Source of the DNA: an uncultured Saprospiraceae bacterium
GTDB lineage: Bacteria; Bacteroidota; Bacteroidia; Chitinophagales; Saprospiraceae
Direction: 5' to 3'
DNA length: 36,774 bases
Assembly (NCBI GenBank): GCA_937928405.1
Contig: CALFWZ010000112.1
Span: forward strand, 1-36,774
In this document: positions 16,732-25,112 of the stretch, piece after piece
How the letters are laid out: each line of letters begins with the position of its first letter
Position numbering within the stretch: the stretch's first letter is position 1
Notes under the pieces: generated by a model
Databases searched by the model: none
What the model saw: the letters and a program-made list of their open reading frames with translations, nothing else
What the model was told of the DNA's origin: nothing
Made by a program: the position numbers and the translations under genes

Positions 16732-17697
16732 ATGGCTAAACGTAAAACAACCATAAAAACCCTGGCTAAAAAAGCGACCCAAAACGGGAGAAGCAATGGC
16801 AACGGTACGCCCGTTCGCCTCGCGGTTCAAAAGACTTATAAGCTATATATCGGCGGGGCCTTTCCTCGGACCGAATCAGGGAGATACTATAAATTAAAAA
16901 ACAATTCTAATACTTTAATCGCCAATATGTGTTTGGGTTCTCGTAAAGATTTTCGTAATTCTGTCGTTGCTGCTCGTAAGGCACAAGGCAAATGGGCTAG
17001 TCGTACTGCTTATAATCGCAGTCAGATTTTATATCGTATTGCTGAGATGCTAGAAGAACGACGCGACCAATTTATTGCTACGCTAAGCGACTTAGGTTAT
17101 ACAGCTAAGCAAGCAGCACGAGAAGTGGATGCTACGGTAGATCGCGCGGTGCACTACGCAGGCTGGGCCGATAAGTATCAACAAATTTATAGCGCCGTCA
17201 ATCCAGTAGCTTCGGCTCATTTCAATTTCTCTGTTTTAGAACCGATGGGCGTGGTGGCCATCTTTGCACCAGAGAATCATGGATTATTAGGATTGGCTTC
17301 GGCCATCTTTCCAGCCATCTGCGGTGGTAATGCCGTCGTTATCTTAGCCAGTGAAAAAGAAGCAACCGCAGCCATTAACTTTGCAGAGGTCTTACACACG
17401 AGCGACCTTCCGGGTGGCGTGGTAAATATCCTAACTGGAAAACGAGCAGAACTTCGCGATCACTTTGCAACGCATAAGGATGTCAACGCTTTTGTTTATT
17501 ATGGTAGTAACAAAGCGGATAAAAAGGCCATTCAAACGCAAGCTGCTGATAATTTAAAACGTCCTATCTTTATTGATGAATCAGATTTATTCAAAAATTA
17601 TCATGAAAGTCCTTACCGGATTTTGGCAACTACAGAAACGAAGACGACTTGGCATCCAATTGCCAGTGATATGACGGGCGGCGGTGGTGCTTATTAG
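16732..17697 (+). CDS. Catalytically dead ALDH-like protein (ALDH16 C-terminal domain-like)
   Basis: 321 residues, homologous to ALDHs only through the N-terminal NAD-fold region: the oligomerisation segment YKLYIGGAFPRTESGRYY, then AHYAGWADK-like and EPMGVVAIFAPENHGLLGLASAIFPAICGGNAVVILASEKE. The PWN motif is replaced by PEN, the FTGS loop by YYGS, and the ELGG Glu and the Cys-bearing catalytic domain are absent. It ends cleanly (GGGGAY) with no homology in the frame after the stop, so it is not a frameshifted ALDH. Human and bacterial ALDH16 carry just such a dead second domain of about 300 residues fused to a catalytic ALDH. I infer that this protein pairs with the enzyme encoded upstream. 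Confidence 0.82.
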   Translation: MAKRKTTIKTLAKKATQNGRSNGNGTPVRLAVQKTYKLYIGGAFPRTESGRYYKLKNNSNTLIANMCLGSRKDFRNSVVAARKAQGKWASRTAYNRSQILYRIAEMLEERRDQFIATLSDLGYTAKQAAREVDATVDRAVHYAGWADKYQQIYSAVNPVASAHFNFSVLEPMGVVAIFAPENHGLLGLASAIFPAICGGNAVVILASEKEATAAINFAEVLHTSDLPGGVVNILTGKRAELRDHFATHKDVNAFVYYGSNKADKKAIQTQAADNLKRPIFIDESDLFKNYHESPYRILATTETKTTWHPIASDMTGGGGAY

Positions 17698-17767
17698 CAG
17701 CGGGCCAGTCTACTGGCTAGGCTTTTAATGAATAATGCCTGCTATCGTGTTTTTTTTTATAATAGAT

Positions 17768-17805
17768 AAAATCCCAAACTGAACAGTAGTTTAGTTTGGG
17801 ATTTT
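17768..17805 (+). terminator. Terminator of the deoC-ALDH operon
   Basis: aaaatcccaaact (17768-17780) / agtttgggatttt (17793-17805), perfect 13-bp stem, 12-nt loop, 70 bp after the last stop. Confidence 0.85.
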
Positions 17806-18019
17806 ACGTTAAAAAATATAGGTAACCAAGCCAAACTTAAACGGCAAAGAGCCTATAAATCACTTAACCACTTCATATCACCTAAAAATAAATACGAAGA
17901 TAAACGCACTTCTATTTACTTTTACCAAAAAAACACTTATGTTTGGAAGGTGTAAGCTGCACTAGCCCGATGCCCGAGAGCGCAACGGGAGATTTCTTCA
18001 CTAATAAAAAGGAGGTATT

Positions 18020-18100
18020 ATGAATCTATCTATGTCAACAGTTTTATTCATTACAATTAACAACAATAACAATTCATCCCTAAAACTAGGGAAGTCTTAA
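18020..18100 (+). CDS. Putative 26-residue leader peptide with five consecutive Asn codons
   Basis: A short ORF begins with ATG at 18020, preceded 4 nt upstream by aaggaggt, the only strong Shine-Dalgarno I noticed in the window. The product reads MNLSMSTVLFITI, then Asn14-Asn18 (codons at 18059-18073), then SSLKLGKS. A run of one amino acid in a tiny well-translated ORF, followed by three hairpins and a terminator (18172-18207), is the layout of amino-acid attenuation. However, the gene downstream is a TonB receptor, not an amino-acid enzyme. No homologue is recognised. It could also be a relic of a leader whose operon has been lost. Confidence 0.5.
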   Translation: MNLSMSTVLFITINNNNNSSLKLGKS

Positions 18101-18156
18101 TACATGAGGTATAGGGGATATCGCCTATACTTGCATACGTTTGCGCTGTGAACGTA
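18077..18156 (+). promoter_or_regulatory. Hairpin series following the Asn-run leader ORF
   Basis: Three stems in order: tccct/aggga (18077-18081/18088-18092) overlapping the ORF end, gtatagg/cctatac (18109-18115/18124-18130), and tacgtt/aacgta (18136-18141/18151-18156). An alternative pairing exists between the atccc within the first stem and gggat at 18115-18119. Note that tacgtttg (18136-18143) also matches the TAnnTTTG promoter box, a competing reading. Confidence 0.45.
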
Positions 18157-18171
18157 ACTGAAAAACTGAAC

Positions 18172-18207
18172 AAAACCCTTATGGTCGAAAGAGATTATAA
18201 GGGTTTT
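18172..18207 (+). terminator. Terminator downstream of the leader ORF
   Basis: aaaaccctta (18172-18181) / taagggtttt (18198-18207), perfect 10-bp stem, 16-nt loop, followed by atggttttt. Confidence 0.75.
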
Positions 18208-18272
18208 ATGGTTTTTAAACCTTATTTAAAATCAAAAGCTTACCATAAAATTCCGGTACCACTGCATAAAAC

Positions 18273-18304
18273 ACAACTCATCCCTCCATTTCTACGATTC
18301 AGTC
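18273..18304 (+). promoter_or_regulatory. Two-site operator of the TonB receptor gene (putative LytTR site)
   Basis: acaactcatcc (18273-18283) and acgattcagtc (18294-18304) are imperfect direct repeats whose starts are 21 bp apart. The 43 bp from 18273 match the region from 21972, upstream of another gene of the block, at 36 positions without gaps. Two 9-bp-class repeats about two helical turns apart are the known layout of LytTR-domain binding sites. Confidence 0.65.
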
Positions 18305-18335
18305 AGGTCTATTTTCCGTAAGGTCTCCACTCCCC

Positions 18336-18343
18336 TATCTTGC
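18336..18343 (+). promoter_or_regulatory. Degenerate -7 box of the TonB receptor gene
   Basis: tatcttgc resembles TAnnTTTG imperfectly. It starts 32 bp after the end of the second operator repeat, the same distance as in the second promoter of this block, which suggests activator-dependent transcription. Confidence 0.5.
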
Positions 18344-18357
18344 AGAAAAAAAAGATT

Positions 18358-20502
18358 ATGAAATTTTTACTCACCTTTATCTGCTGTTTTCCTTTTTTAT
18401 TGAATGCACAAAATACCCTTTCCGGTACGGTTTATAGCAACTCAGGAGAGGCGCTTACAGGTGCGAATGTCTACTTACCTACTACCTATGAAGGTGCTAC
18501 TGTAGATACGATTGGTAATTTTTCCTTTAAAACTTCCGTCACGGGGTCGGTCCTAGTGATGGTGCAGCATATTGGGTATGCGACAGATTCTATGCGAATT
18601 GAATTAAATCAGGATACGAGCATTGCGTTTAGAATACGACCGACGATTAATTCTTTGTCGGAAGTAGTGATTACAGCAGGTGCGATGGAAGCGAGTGATA
18701 CGCGTAAGACAGCGGTTATGAGTAGCGTCGATGTAGTGACCACGGGTGCTACGGGCGACTTGGTCGAAGCATTGAGTGTATTACCTAGTGCGACGCCTGC
18801 GGGCGAGACGGGACAATTGCTGGTCCGTGGTGGCGCGGCTACCGAAACACAAGCTTTTATTAATGGATTGAGAGTACCGAATTTTTATTCCGCTACGATT
18901 CCTGATGTTCCTAGTCGAAGTAGATTTTCACCTTTTGATTTTTCTGGAATTACGTTTGCTTCCGGTGGTTTTTCGGCAGAATATGGAGATGCTTTATCAG
19001 CAGCCTTGATTTTACAAACGCAAAATATGCCAGACCAAGATAAATTTTCTTTGGGCTTAATGACCCTAGGAGGATCGGCTGGTTATACCAAAAAAATGAA
19101 AAATCAGGCAGTCAGTTTTGCGGGAACCTTTTCGGATTTAGGACTTTATAAATTTTTAAATAAAGAAGCCAAAGAAATTCTAGTACAAGCACCCAGTAGT
19201 CAAGAATTACAAGGAGGTTATTGGTGGAATAGCAAAAAAGGAGCAACGCTAAAAATATATGCCAAAGGAAATCGCACCACCTTTGCTTCTCAAGATACCG
19301 CCTCTATTGCCCAGTATGGTGGAGAACGATTGGGTATCAATAATAATAATTTTTATGGACAAGCAGTTTATCAGCAGCCGATTGGTACCACTGGTTTTTG
19401 GGAATTAGGATATGCGCAAAGTTATGACCAAACTGATTTCGAAGTGGATGATTTTCATAAAATCCTTACAGGAAATAACCAACAATTACGTGCTAAATTA
19501 ACTGGACAATATCAAGAGTTTTTTAAATGGAAGACTGGATTAACTTTTGAAAATCAAGCAGAACAACTCGATATTCTAAATACTGAAAAAATTCGAATTG
19601 GAAAAACAGATCGAAAAAGTCTTGCTGGCTATTTTGAACTAGATTATTATATAAACAAAAAATGGTTGCTCCGTGCTGGCCTTCGTGCAGATAGTTATGA
19701 GTGGCAACGGCCAGCACTCGCACCTCGACTACAAATCAATCATATTATCGCGCCAGGTCACCAATTAGCCTTTAGTGCGGGTCGTTACCAGCAGCGAGAT
19801 ATTCCTCAAGATGCGTATGCACAGTCGGTAAAAATGGCACCTGCTAGCGCCGATCATTTATTATTGACCTATTTTAAATCTGCCAATAATCGCTTGCTAC
19901 GAGTAGAAGGTTATTATAAAAAATATCATCAACTAGCCACTACCAACACAGAAACCCTCAACAATAGCGGAACTGGTTTTGCACGTGGGATTGACCTTTT
20001 CTACAGAGATCGACAAAGCATCAAAAATGGCGATTTATGGGTTAGTTTAAGTTTGATTGATAGCAAAAGACAATGGCGCGAAACGACAGAAACCGCTCCA
20101 GTTCCATTTAGTGCACCCCGAGTAGTATCGGTGGTTTACAAACACTTTTTTCCAAAACTAAGTATGGGAGTTGGTCTAACCTACCGATGGCATAATGGAC
20201 GTCCTTATCAAAATCCGAATGAGCCAGGATTTTATCAAAAGCGTTCACCTCACTACCATGACCTAAGTGCCAATATTTCTTATCTGACAAATATCCGCGA
20301 CCACTTTACTGTCATCTTTATCAGTATGACCAATGTTCCAAACTTCGATCAGGTGCATACTTACCGCTACGATGGTACTCCAAATTCGGAAGGTGTTTAT
20401 CAAAGAAATGAGGTGAGAAGTCTCTTTCCAAGGTTTCCTTTTGTAGGCATGTTTATAGACTTCGGAAAACGGAACAATGAGATTGGGGTGCAGGATTTGT
20501 AA
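18358..20502 (+). CDS. TonB-dependent outer-membrane receptor with carboxypeptidase-regulatory-like domain
   Basis: 714 residues from the ATG at 18358; the in-frame TTG at 18340 lies in the promoter and is rejected. The signal peptide ends LLNAQ. Residues ~20-100 (LSGTVYSNSGEALTGANVYLP, VLVMVQHIGYAT) form the CarboxypepD_reg-like domain. The plug follows (~110-220), with LLVRGGAATETQAFINGLRVP and GGFSAEYGDALSAALILQTQ, and then a rather short barrel. It lacks SusC-type features and SusD partners, so it is a FecA-like or orphan importer, or a peptide/metal receptor; the ligand is unknown. It carries the two-site operator shared with the helical-repeat gene, so it is the probable main target of the LytS/LytTR pair 4.5 kb downstream. 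Confidence 0.88.
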   Translation: MKFLLTFICCFPFLLNAQNTLSGTVYSNSGEALTGANVYLPTTYEGATVDTIGNFSFKTSVTGSVLVMVQHIGYATDSMRIELNQDTSIAFRIRPTINSLSEVVITAGAMEASDTRKTAVMSSVDVVTTGATGDLVEALSVLPSATPAGETGQLLVRGGAATETQAFINGLRVPNFYSATIPDVPSRSRFSPFDFSGITFASGGFSAEYGDALSAALILQTQNMPDQDKFSLGLMTLGGSAGYTKKMKNQAVSFAGTFSDLGLYKFLNKEAKEILVQAPSSQELQGGYWWNSKKGATLKIYAKGNRTTFASQDTASIAQYGGERLGINNNNFYGQAVYQQPIGTTGFWELGYAQSYDQTDFEVDDFHKILTGNNQQLRAKLTGQYQEFFKWKTGLTFENQAEQLDILNTEKIRIGKTDRKSLAGYFELDYYINKKWLLRAGLRADSYEWQRPALAPRLQINHIIAPGHQLAFSAGRYQQRDIPQDAYAQSVKMAPASADHLLLTYFKSANNRLLRVEGYYKKYHQLATTNTETLNNSGTGFARGIDLFYRDRQSIKNGDLWVSLSLIDSKRQWRETTETAPVPFSAPRVVSVVYKHFFPKLSMGVGLTYRWHNGRPYQNPNEPGFYQKRSPHYHDLSANISYLTNIRDHFTVIFISMTNVPNFDQVHTYRYDGTPNSEGVYQRNEVRSLFPRFPFVGMFIDFGKRNNEIGVQDL

Positions 20503-20643
20503 TTTTTTGATGTGCAGATTGATGTATGGATGGTGGAAAATTACCTTTAAAGCTGTTTCATTACAGAAGCTATTTTACAAAATATTACGACTAAGTACAC
20601 GGTGCTAAGTACTTTACGTTGGTCACCAAAACGAAAATAAAAC

Positions 20644-21927
20644 ATGACAAAATATATAATATTTTTTACCGCACTACTTTTCAGTCAATCAGTATATTCA
20701 CAAATTTATACTGAAAAACAGACCAGACATAGATTTGCTCAAATGACGCTTGGCTTGGATTTTCAAGCAAGCTTTGGAGGTAGTACTAATTATATTAACC
20801 TGCAAGGAAATACGCAACCCTTGGAATTTGGTGGTAGTTTTTCGCCACGGGTTTTAATTGGAGGTACGCATTTTTGGGGTCATGCCGACTTTTACGTTGC
20901 GATCCCTCTTTATTCAACATTCAATAAAAAAGAGCAGCAAGAAATAACGGCACTTAGGGGAGTAGAAACTGTTTTTAAATACTATCCGTTGCGCATAGAA
21001 AACAATAAATTCCGTCCATATATCGGTACCTCACTCGCTCCTTTTTATTATAAACAAAGCAATAATAATTTCGAGTACCCAAATGGACCAGCATTGAATC
21101 ACACAAATTTCCCTTTACTTGGAGGTATAACTTTTAATTCAAAAAATCATCTGATAGAATTAGGGATGGCTTGGAACTATGCCAATCGTCAAGACTATTA
21201 TATTTCTCGAACTAATTTAGAAAGTGTGAAAACACCTCCTTTCTATGCAACATTATCTTATCGGTATATGTTTGAAACCACCTTGGGTGCTGAAAAAAAT
21301 TGGGAATCTGGAAAAACAAAAGAAGTAACAAGAACGCTTGCTGAAAGAGGAGCATTGAACGGATTTTATATAGGTGCTGGAGTTTCATCTGCCTTTTGGT
21401 TGAAAGAAAATAGTTATAATAGCAATACAAGACCATATATCAATAAATACGATACTTCTATAATGCCTGATTTTACAATGGGTTATTATCTTCATCAGCC
21501 AGATCTAAACATAGCAGTTGGATATAGAGCATATGGCGCTTCTACAAAAACCTATGGCGCTATTCAACAATTGAAAAGGAAATCCATTTTATTTGAAGTT
21601 ACCAAATATCTCTTTGATTACCACGGTTTTGTTCCATTTATAGGTCCAGTAATTAGTTACGAAAAACTCTCTTTTGAAGAAGAATTTGAAGGCAGAAAAA
21701 CGGTGGATCTTAAAGGCGATAAATTGGGATATGGTCTTACCTTTGGATGGGATATTCGCCCAAACCGCCTTCAGACTTGGATTTTAAGAACAAATCTCAG
21801 GTGGTACCCTAACCTAGATTTAGATGTTGACCAAGGTTCAAAAATATCTTTTGATAATTTAGAATTCAATTTTATACAGCTGATCATTTATCCAAATAGG
21901 ATAATAAAGAGAAAGTCAAAGCGATAA
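20644..21927 (+). CDS. Outer-membrane beta-barrel protein of unknown function
   Basis: 427 residues with a signal peptide ending VYSQ. The body is rich in alternating aromatic-polar strands (for example FYATLSYRYMFETTLG, LGYGLTFGWDIRPNR, NFIQLIIYPNRII) typical of Bacteroidota outer-membrane barrels. The sequence around residue 235 (GALNGFYIGAGVSSAFW) looks like the start of a second barrel-like half, so the protein may be an internal duplication. I cannot assign a family. It lies 141 bp after the TonB receptor on the same strand, with no terminator between them, so it is probably expressed with the receptor. Confidence 0.75.
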   Translation: MTKYIIFFTALLFSQSVYSQIYTEKQTRHRFAQMTLGLDFQASFGGSTNYINLQGNTQPLEFGGSFSPRVLIGGTHFWGHADFYVAIPLYSTFNKKEQQEITALRGVETVFKYYPLRIENNKFRPYIGTSLAPFYYKQSNNNFEYPNGPALNHTNFPLLGGITFNSKNHLIELGMAWNYANRQDYYISRTNLESVKTPPFYATLSYRYMFETTLGAEKNWESGKTKEVTRTLAERGALNGFYIGAGVSSAFWLKENSYNSNTRPYINKYDTSIMPDFTMGYYLHQPDLNIAVGYRAYGASTKTYGAIQQLKRKSILFEVTKYLFDYHGFVPFIGPVISYEKLSFEEEFEGRKTVDLKGDKLGYGLTFGWDIRPNRLQTWILRTNLRWYPNLDLDVDQGSKISFDNLEFNFIQLIIYPNRIIKRKSKR

Positions 21928-21971
21928 GAATGTTTAGCATTGATCCCTCTATCGCTTATGCTACCCTTTCT

Positions 21972-22003
21972 ACAATTCATCCTGCAATTCCTACGATTCA
22001 GTC
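21972..22003 (+). promoter_or_regulatory. Two-site operator of the helical-repeat gene (putative LytTR site)
   Basis: acaattcatcc (21972-21982) and acgattcagtc (21993-22003), starts 21 bp apart. The second half-site is identical to that before the TonB receptor, and the following gtcctatttt is conserved as well. Confidence 0.65.
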
Positions 22004-22034
22004 AGTCCTATTTTAAAAAACCTAAAAACGCCCA

Positions 22035-22042
22035 TACCTTTA
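22035..22042 (+). promoter_or_regulatory. Degenerate -7 box of the helical-repeat gene
   Basis: taccttta, one base off TAnnTTTG, starting 32 bp after the second operator repeat as in the receptor promoter. The leader before the ATG at 22121 is about 70 nt. Confidence 0.5.
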
Positions 22043-22120
22043 CAGTATCGAAAGGGACAATAAAAAAATCCTTATAATTTCTAAACATTAAATTTCTAAA
22101 AAACCTAAAATATTATAATT

Positions 22121-22759
22121 ATGAAAAATCTATTAATCGTTTTAATCGTCGTATTCGCAAATAATTTCATGACTGCTCAGGTTAGCTGGGGAGCACCTTT
22201 ACAAGCACAACTGACCGCTGCTAAACAAGCAAAAACTCCAGAAGAATTACAAGTTATCACTTCCACCATAGAACGAATTGCGCTTAGCAATCCAACGGAA
22301 TGGTTACTTGCTTACCACGCTGCTTATTATAACAGTCAAGTATTTTGGAGATCAGGAAAGCAAGGTTGTGATGCCTGCCTTGAACAAATGGACAAATTTT
22401 TAACAACGGCTGAGAAGCTAGACAATAATAGTGAAGTGCTCACTTTGCGAGCCAATTATTACCAAGCTAAACTACAAGGTTCTCCGATGATGGCACCTTA
22501 CTACGGGCCAAAGGCTTCTAATATTTTAGAGGTTGCACTGAATGTTGATCCTAAAAATCCTCGGGCGCTTTTATTGATGGGACAGAATCTTTTTTATACC
22601 CCGGCCATGTTTGGTGGTGGCGCAGATAAAGCTAAACCTTTTCTAGAAAAAGCGGCAGCAATTTTTGCAGAGGCAGATGAAACGACTCCTTCTATCCAGC
22701 CAACCTGGGGAAAAAGAGAATCTGACCGAATGAGCAAGCAACTTGCTTCAGCAGAGTAA
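22121..22759 (+). CDS. Periplasmic TPR-like helical-repeat protein
   Basis: 212 residues. The signal peptide ends MTAQ. The mature part is all alpha-helical by composition, with TPR-like segments: LQVITSTIERIALSNPTEWLLAYHAAYYNS, then NSEVLTLRANYYQAKLQGSP, NILEVALNVDPKNPRALLLMGQNLF, and KAKPFLEKAAAIFAEA. A Cys-Asp-Ala-Cys pair is present (QGCDACLEQM). Its partner is unknown; by context it serves the TonB receptor or barrel protein at the periplasmic face. It has its own promoter with the shared two-site operator and ends in a hairpin made of the octamer repeat, which separates it from the kinase gene. Confidence 0.78.
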   Translation: MKNLLIVLIVVFANNFMTAQVSWGAPLQAQLTAAKQAKTPEELQVITSTIERIALSNPTEWLLAYHAAYYNSQVFWRSGKQGCDACLEQMDKFLTTAEKLDNNSEVLTLRANYYQAKLQGSPMMAPYYGPKASNILEVALNVDPKNPRALLLMGQNLFYTPAMFGGGADKAKPFLEKAAAIFAEADETTPSIQPTWGKRESDRMSKQLASAE

Positions 22760-22767
22760 TTCTTTTT

Positions 22768-22822
22768 GTTGAATCGTTGAATCGTTGAATTTTTCAACGA
22801 TTCAACAAATCAACAAATCAAC
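22768..22822. repeat. Octamer array forming a hairpin between helical-repeat gene and LytS
   Basis: Units gttgaatc (22768-22775, 22776-22783), then inverted gattcaac (22799-22806), then aaatcaac twice (22807-22822). gttgaatcgttgaa (22776-22789) and ttcaacgattcaac (22793-22806) make a perfect 14-bp stem with a 3-nt loop. A T6 run at 22824-22829 follows, so the array may act as a terminator. Confidence 0.75.
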
Positions 22823-22842
22823 ATTTTTTCATACCTTTAAGC

Positions 22843-23922
22843 ATGTCTAAAATGATCTCAACAATAGCAAAAGAAAAAACGGTAGCTAATTTTGACAGGA
22901 CGATAGTTTGGGATACCATAAAGTCGGCTATAGTTATCAATACGCCAATTGCTATCCTAATAACTTATGTTACTTGTGTACCTTGTCGGAGTGATTTTGG
23001 AGAAGCCTGGACGTACTTTCTAATCAGTATGCTTTACGGTTTAGGGTTGTTTTCAAGTATGAGCCTTTGGAATAACTATATAGAAGATAGATTATCATGG
23101 CTAAAAAATCCTTGGAAATCATTTTGGATTGCTTTGTCTAGCAATGTCGTTGTCGTCGTCTTGACCGTTGTGATTATTAACCTCATTTACCGTCCGCTGG
23201 TGTATGGTTGCGATTTTTTGTGTGTATTTAAAGGTCTAAACATCGGACAGTTTGTCGGACCATTAATCATCGGACTCTTAATTACCGCTATTTTTCAGGC
23301 TGCTAATTTTCTAAACGATTGGAAAAAAAGTCTGGTGGAGGCCGAAAAATATAAAAATGCGCAACTAGCCGCACAATACCAAACGCTAAACAGTCAGGTC
23401 AACCCTCATTTTTTGTTTAATAGCCTAAATGTACTTAGTACGCTAGTGAAAAAAAATCCAGACAAAGCAGAAAAATTTATTTATCAACTTTCTAATGTTT
23501 ACCGAAATATTTTAGATGTGCGAAATGAAGAGCTGATTTCTATGAAACAAGAATTAGAAACCCTAAAAGCTTATTTATTTTTGATTGAAACACGGTTCGG
23601 AGAAAGGATAAAAATGGATATCCAAATTGATTCGAAGGTAGATGAATATCTAGTTCCTTTGTCCTTACAGATGCTCGTAGAAAATGCAGTAAAACACAAT
23701 GCGGCTACTTTAAAGCATCCACTAACCATTCAGATTTATGCTAAAGATGATTTTTGGTGGATTAAAAATAATCGTAAACAAATGTCCGAACCAGTACCCG
23801 GCAAAGGAATGGGATTAGAAAATATTCGACAACGGTATCAACTAGCGACTGGAAAAGAAATTATCATTCAGGATAAGGAAGATTTTTATGCGGTGGGGTT
23901 ACCGATTATTAAGGATAACTGA
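22843..23922 (+). CDS. LytS/YehU-type sensor histidine kinase
   Basis: 359 residues. Four predicted membrane segments lie in the first ~155 residues (about 29-47, 58-75, 94-115, 135-155). A short linker then leads to the His_kinase domain, with phospho-acceptor His189 in QVNPHFLFNSLNVLS. The HATPase has its N-box in LQMLVENAVKHNA and its G-box in GKGMGLENIRQRY. There is no extracytoplasmic sensor domain beyond short loops, but VTCVPCRSD and YGCDFLCVF place paired cysteines near two loops, a possible redox or metal cue (inference). The cognate regulator is the LytTR protein encoded 148 bp downstream. Confidence 0.9.
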   Translation: MSKMISTIAKEKTVANFDRTIVWDTIKSAIVINTPIAILITYVTCVPCRSDFGEAWTYFLISMLYGLGLFSSMSLWNNYIEDRLSWLKNPWKSFWIALSSNVVVVVLTVVIINLIYRPLVYGCDFLCVFKGLNIGQFVGPLIIGLLITAIFQAANFLNDWKKSLVEAEKYKNAQLAAQYQTLNSQVNPHFLFNSLNVLSTLVKKNPDKAEKFIYQLSNVYRNILDVRNEELISMKQELETLKAYLFLIETRFGERIKMDIQIDSKVDEYLVPLSLQMLVENAVKHNAATLKHPLTIQIYAKDDFWWIKNNRKQMSEPVPGKGMGLENIRQRYQLATGKEIIIQDKEDFYAVGLPIIKDN

Positions 23923-24020
23923 CCGATCCCGGGGAATGAACGAACGATCCCGAAGGGTGGCATATAAATTACGCCAAGAGAGGGAACCGCGAAGCGGACG
24001 GGATGGCAGCAAATTATAAA
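23923..24020. other. GC-rich spacer between the kinase and regulator genes
   Basis: The gap is richer in G+C than its surroundings and contains cgatccc twice, a ccgcgaagcgg hairpin, and no ORF. It looks like a fragment of a dispersed repeat inserted between two genes that are usually adjacent. Confidence 0.35.
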
Positions 24021-24070
24021 AGTATTTTTTAACACCACTTGTATTCTCACTATAATTTTCTAAAAACCCA

Positions 24071-24850
24071 ATGACAAATTCTAAAAAATTCAAAATCATT
24101 CTGATCGAAGACGAGCCACTCGCCGCTGAACGGCTTCGCGATTTGGTACTCGCCTACCCCAACGGTGCGCCCGACATTATTGATTTTTCCGAATCTATCG
24201 AAGAAGCCGTAGAAGCCATCCATAAAGAACAACCCGATTTATTACTTTGTGATATTCAATTGGCGGATGGATTGAGTTTTAATATTTGGTCGCAGGTAGA
24301 TGTCCGTTGCCCCGTTATTTTTACGACGGCTTACGAAGAATATGCGCTCCGTGCTTTTAAATTAAATTCTATTGATTACCTCCTTAAACCGATCAATCCG
24401 GAAGAGCTATATGCAGCACTTGACAAATTTTTAGATACACAAAAAACCTCCAATCCCATCACTCCGGAACTCATTGCGCAGGTAGCTGCGGCCATTCGCC
24501 AGCCCAGTTATCGGGATCGCTATATGTCACAGGTCAACGATAAACTCACACCCATTGCCGTCAGTCAAATCAACTTTTTTCAATCCGCTGAAAAGATCAC
24601 CTGGGCCATTAATCAAGCGGGACGTCGTTTTCCACTAGATCCTACCCTAGCAGAAATTGAAGCGGAGGTCGATCCTCGACAATTCTTTCGTATTAATCGA
24701 GCTTTTATTGTCAAAAATTCCGCCGTCAAGCAATTGGTGGCTTATAGTAATAGCCGTTATAGTGTTGTTTTAGAAGGATATAAAGACAGCGAACCAGTGA
24801 TTGTATCGCGCGATCGAGTGGGGAAATTTAAGGAGTGGTTAAGTCGATAA
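24071..24850 (+). CDS. LytTR-family response regulator
   Basis: 259 residues. The receiver domain (1-~125) has the acidic pair Glu13-Asp14, phospho-acceptor Asp61 in LLLCDIQLADG, Thr/Ala in FTTAYEEYA, and Lys in YLLKPINPEEL. The LytTR DNA-binding domain (~155-258) contains INFFQSAEKITW, LDPTLAEIEAEVDPRQFFRINRAFIV and the C-terminal VIVSRDRVGKFKEWL. It is the partner of the LytS kinase. Its probable targets are the two promoters with 21-bp-spaced direct repeats before the TonB receptor and the helical-repeat gene; no such site was seen before the kinase or regulator gene, so autoregulation is not apparent. Confidence 0.92.
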   Translation: MTNSKKFKIILIEDEPLAAERLRDLVLAYPNGAPDIIDFSESIEEAVEAIHKEQPDLLLCDIQLADGLSFNIWSQVDVRCPVIFTTAYEEYALRAFKLNSIDYLLKPINPEELYAALDKFLDTQKTSNPITPELIAQVAAAIRQPSYRDRYMSQVNDKLTPIAVSQINFFQSAEKITWAINQAGRRFPLDPTLAEIEAEVDPRQFFRINRAFIVKNSAVKQLVAYSNSRYSVVLEGYKDSEPVIVSRDRVGKFKEWLSR

Positions 24851-25112
24851 TGTGACCTCCTCCGAAGTTTCACGTATAAATAGTGTATCATATATATTTT
24901 GGTTGTAATTTCTCCTATCCATATTTTAGCGTTTTACGGGTTTTATTCCCTTACTTTTCGATAGTGTTTTCCATTTTTTTATTTGAGTTTGTCTAAACTA
25001 TAATGATTTTTTCATTATGGCTTTGGTTATTTTTTCTAACGATGTACCGTCGAAAGACAGCACATCAAAGGATACCGTGTAGCTATTACACAGTATTCGC
25101 AATTTTTTTATT

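Noticed and set aside
16732..17697. Reading the second ALDH gene as a frameshifted pseudogene
   Set aside because: No ALDH catalytic-domain homology remains in any frame after the stop, the start and end are clean, and a terminator follows at a normal distance.
22832..22839. taccttta as a promoter box of the LytS kinase
   Set aside because: It is only 3 bp before the ATG, so a transcript from it would start inside the gene; no operator repeat lies upstream.
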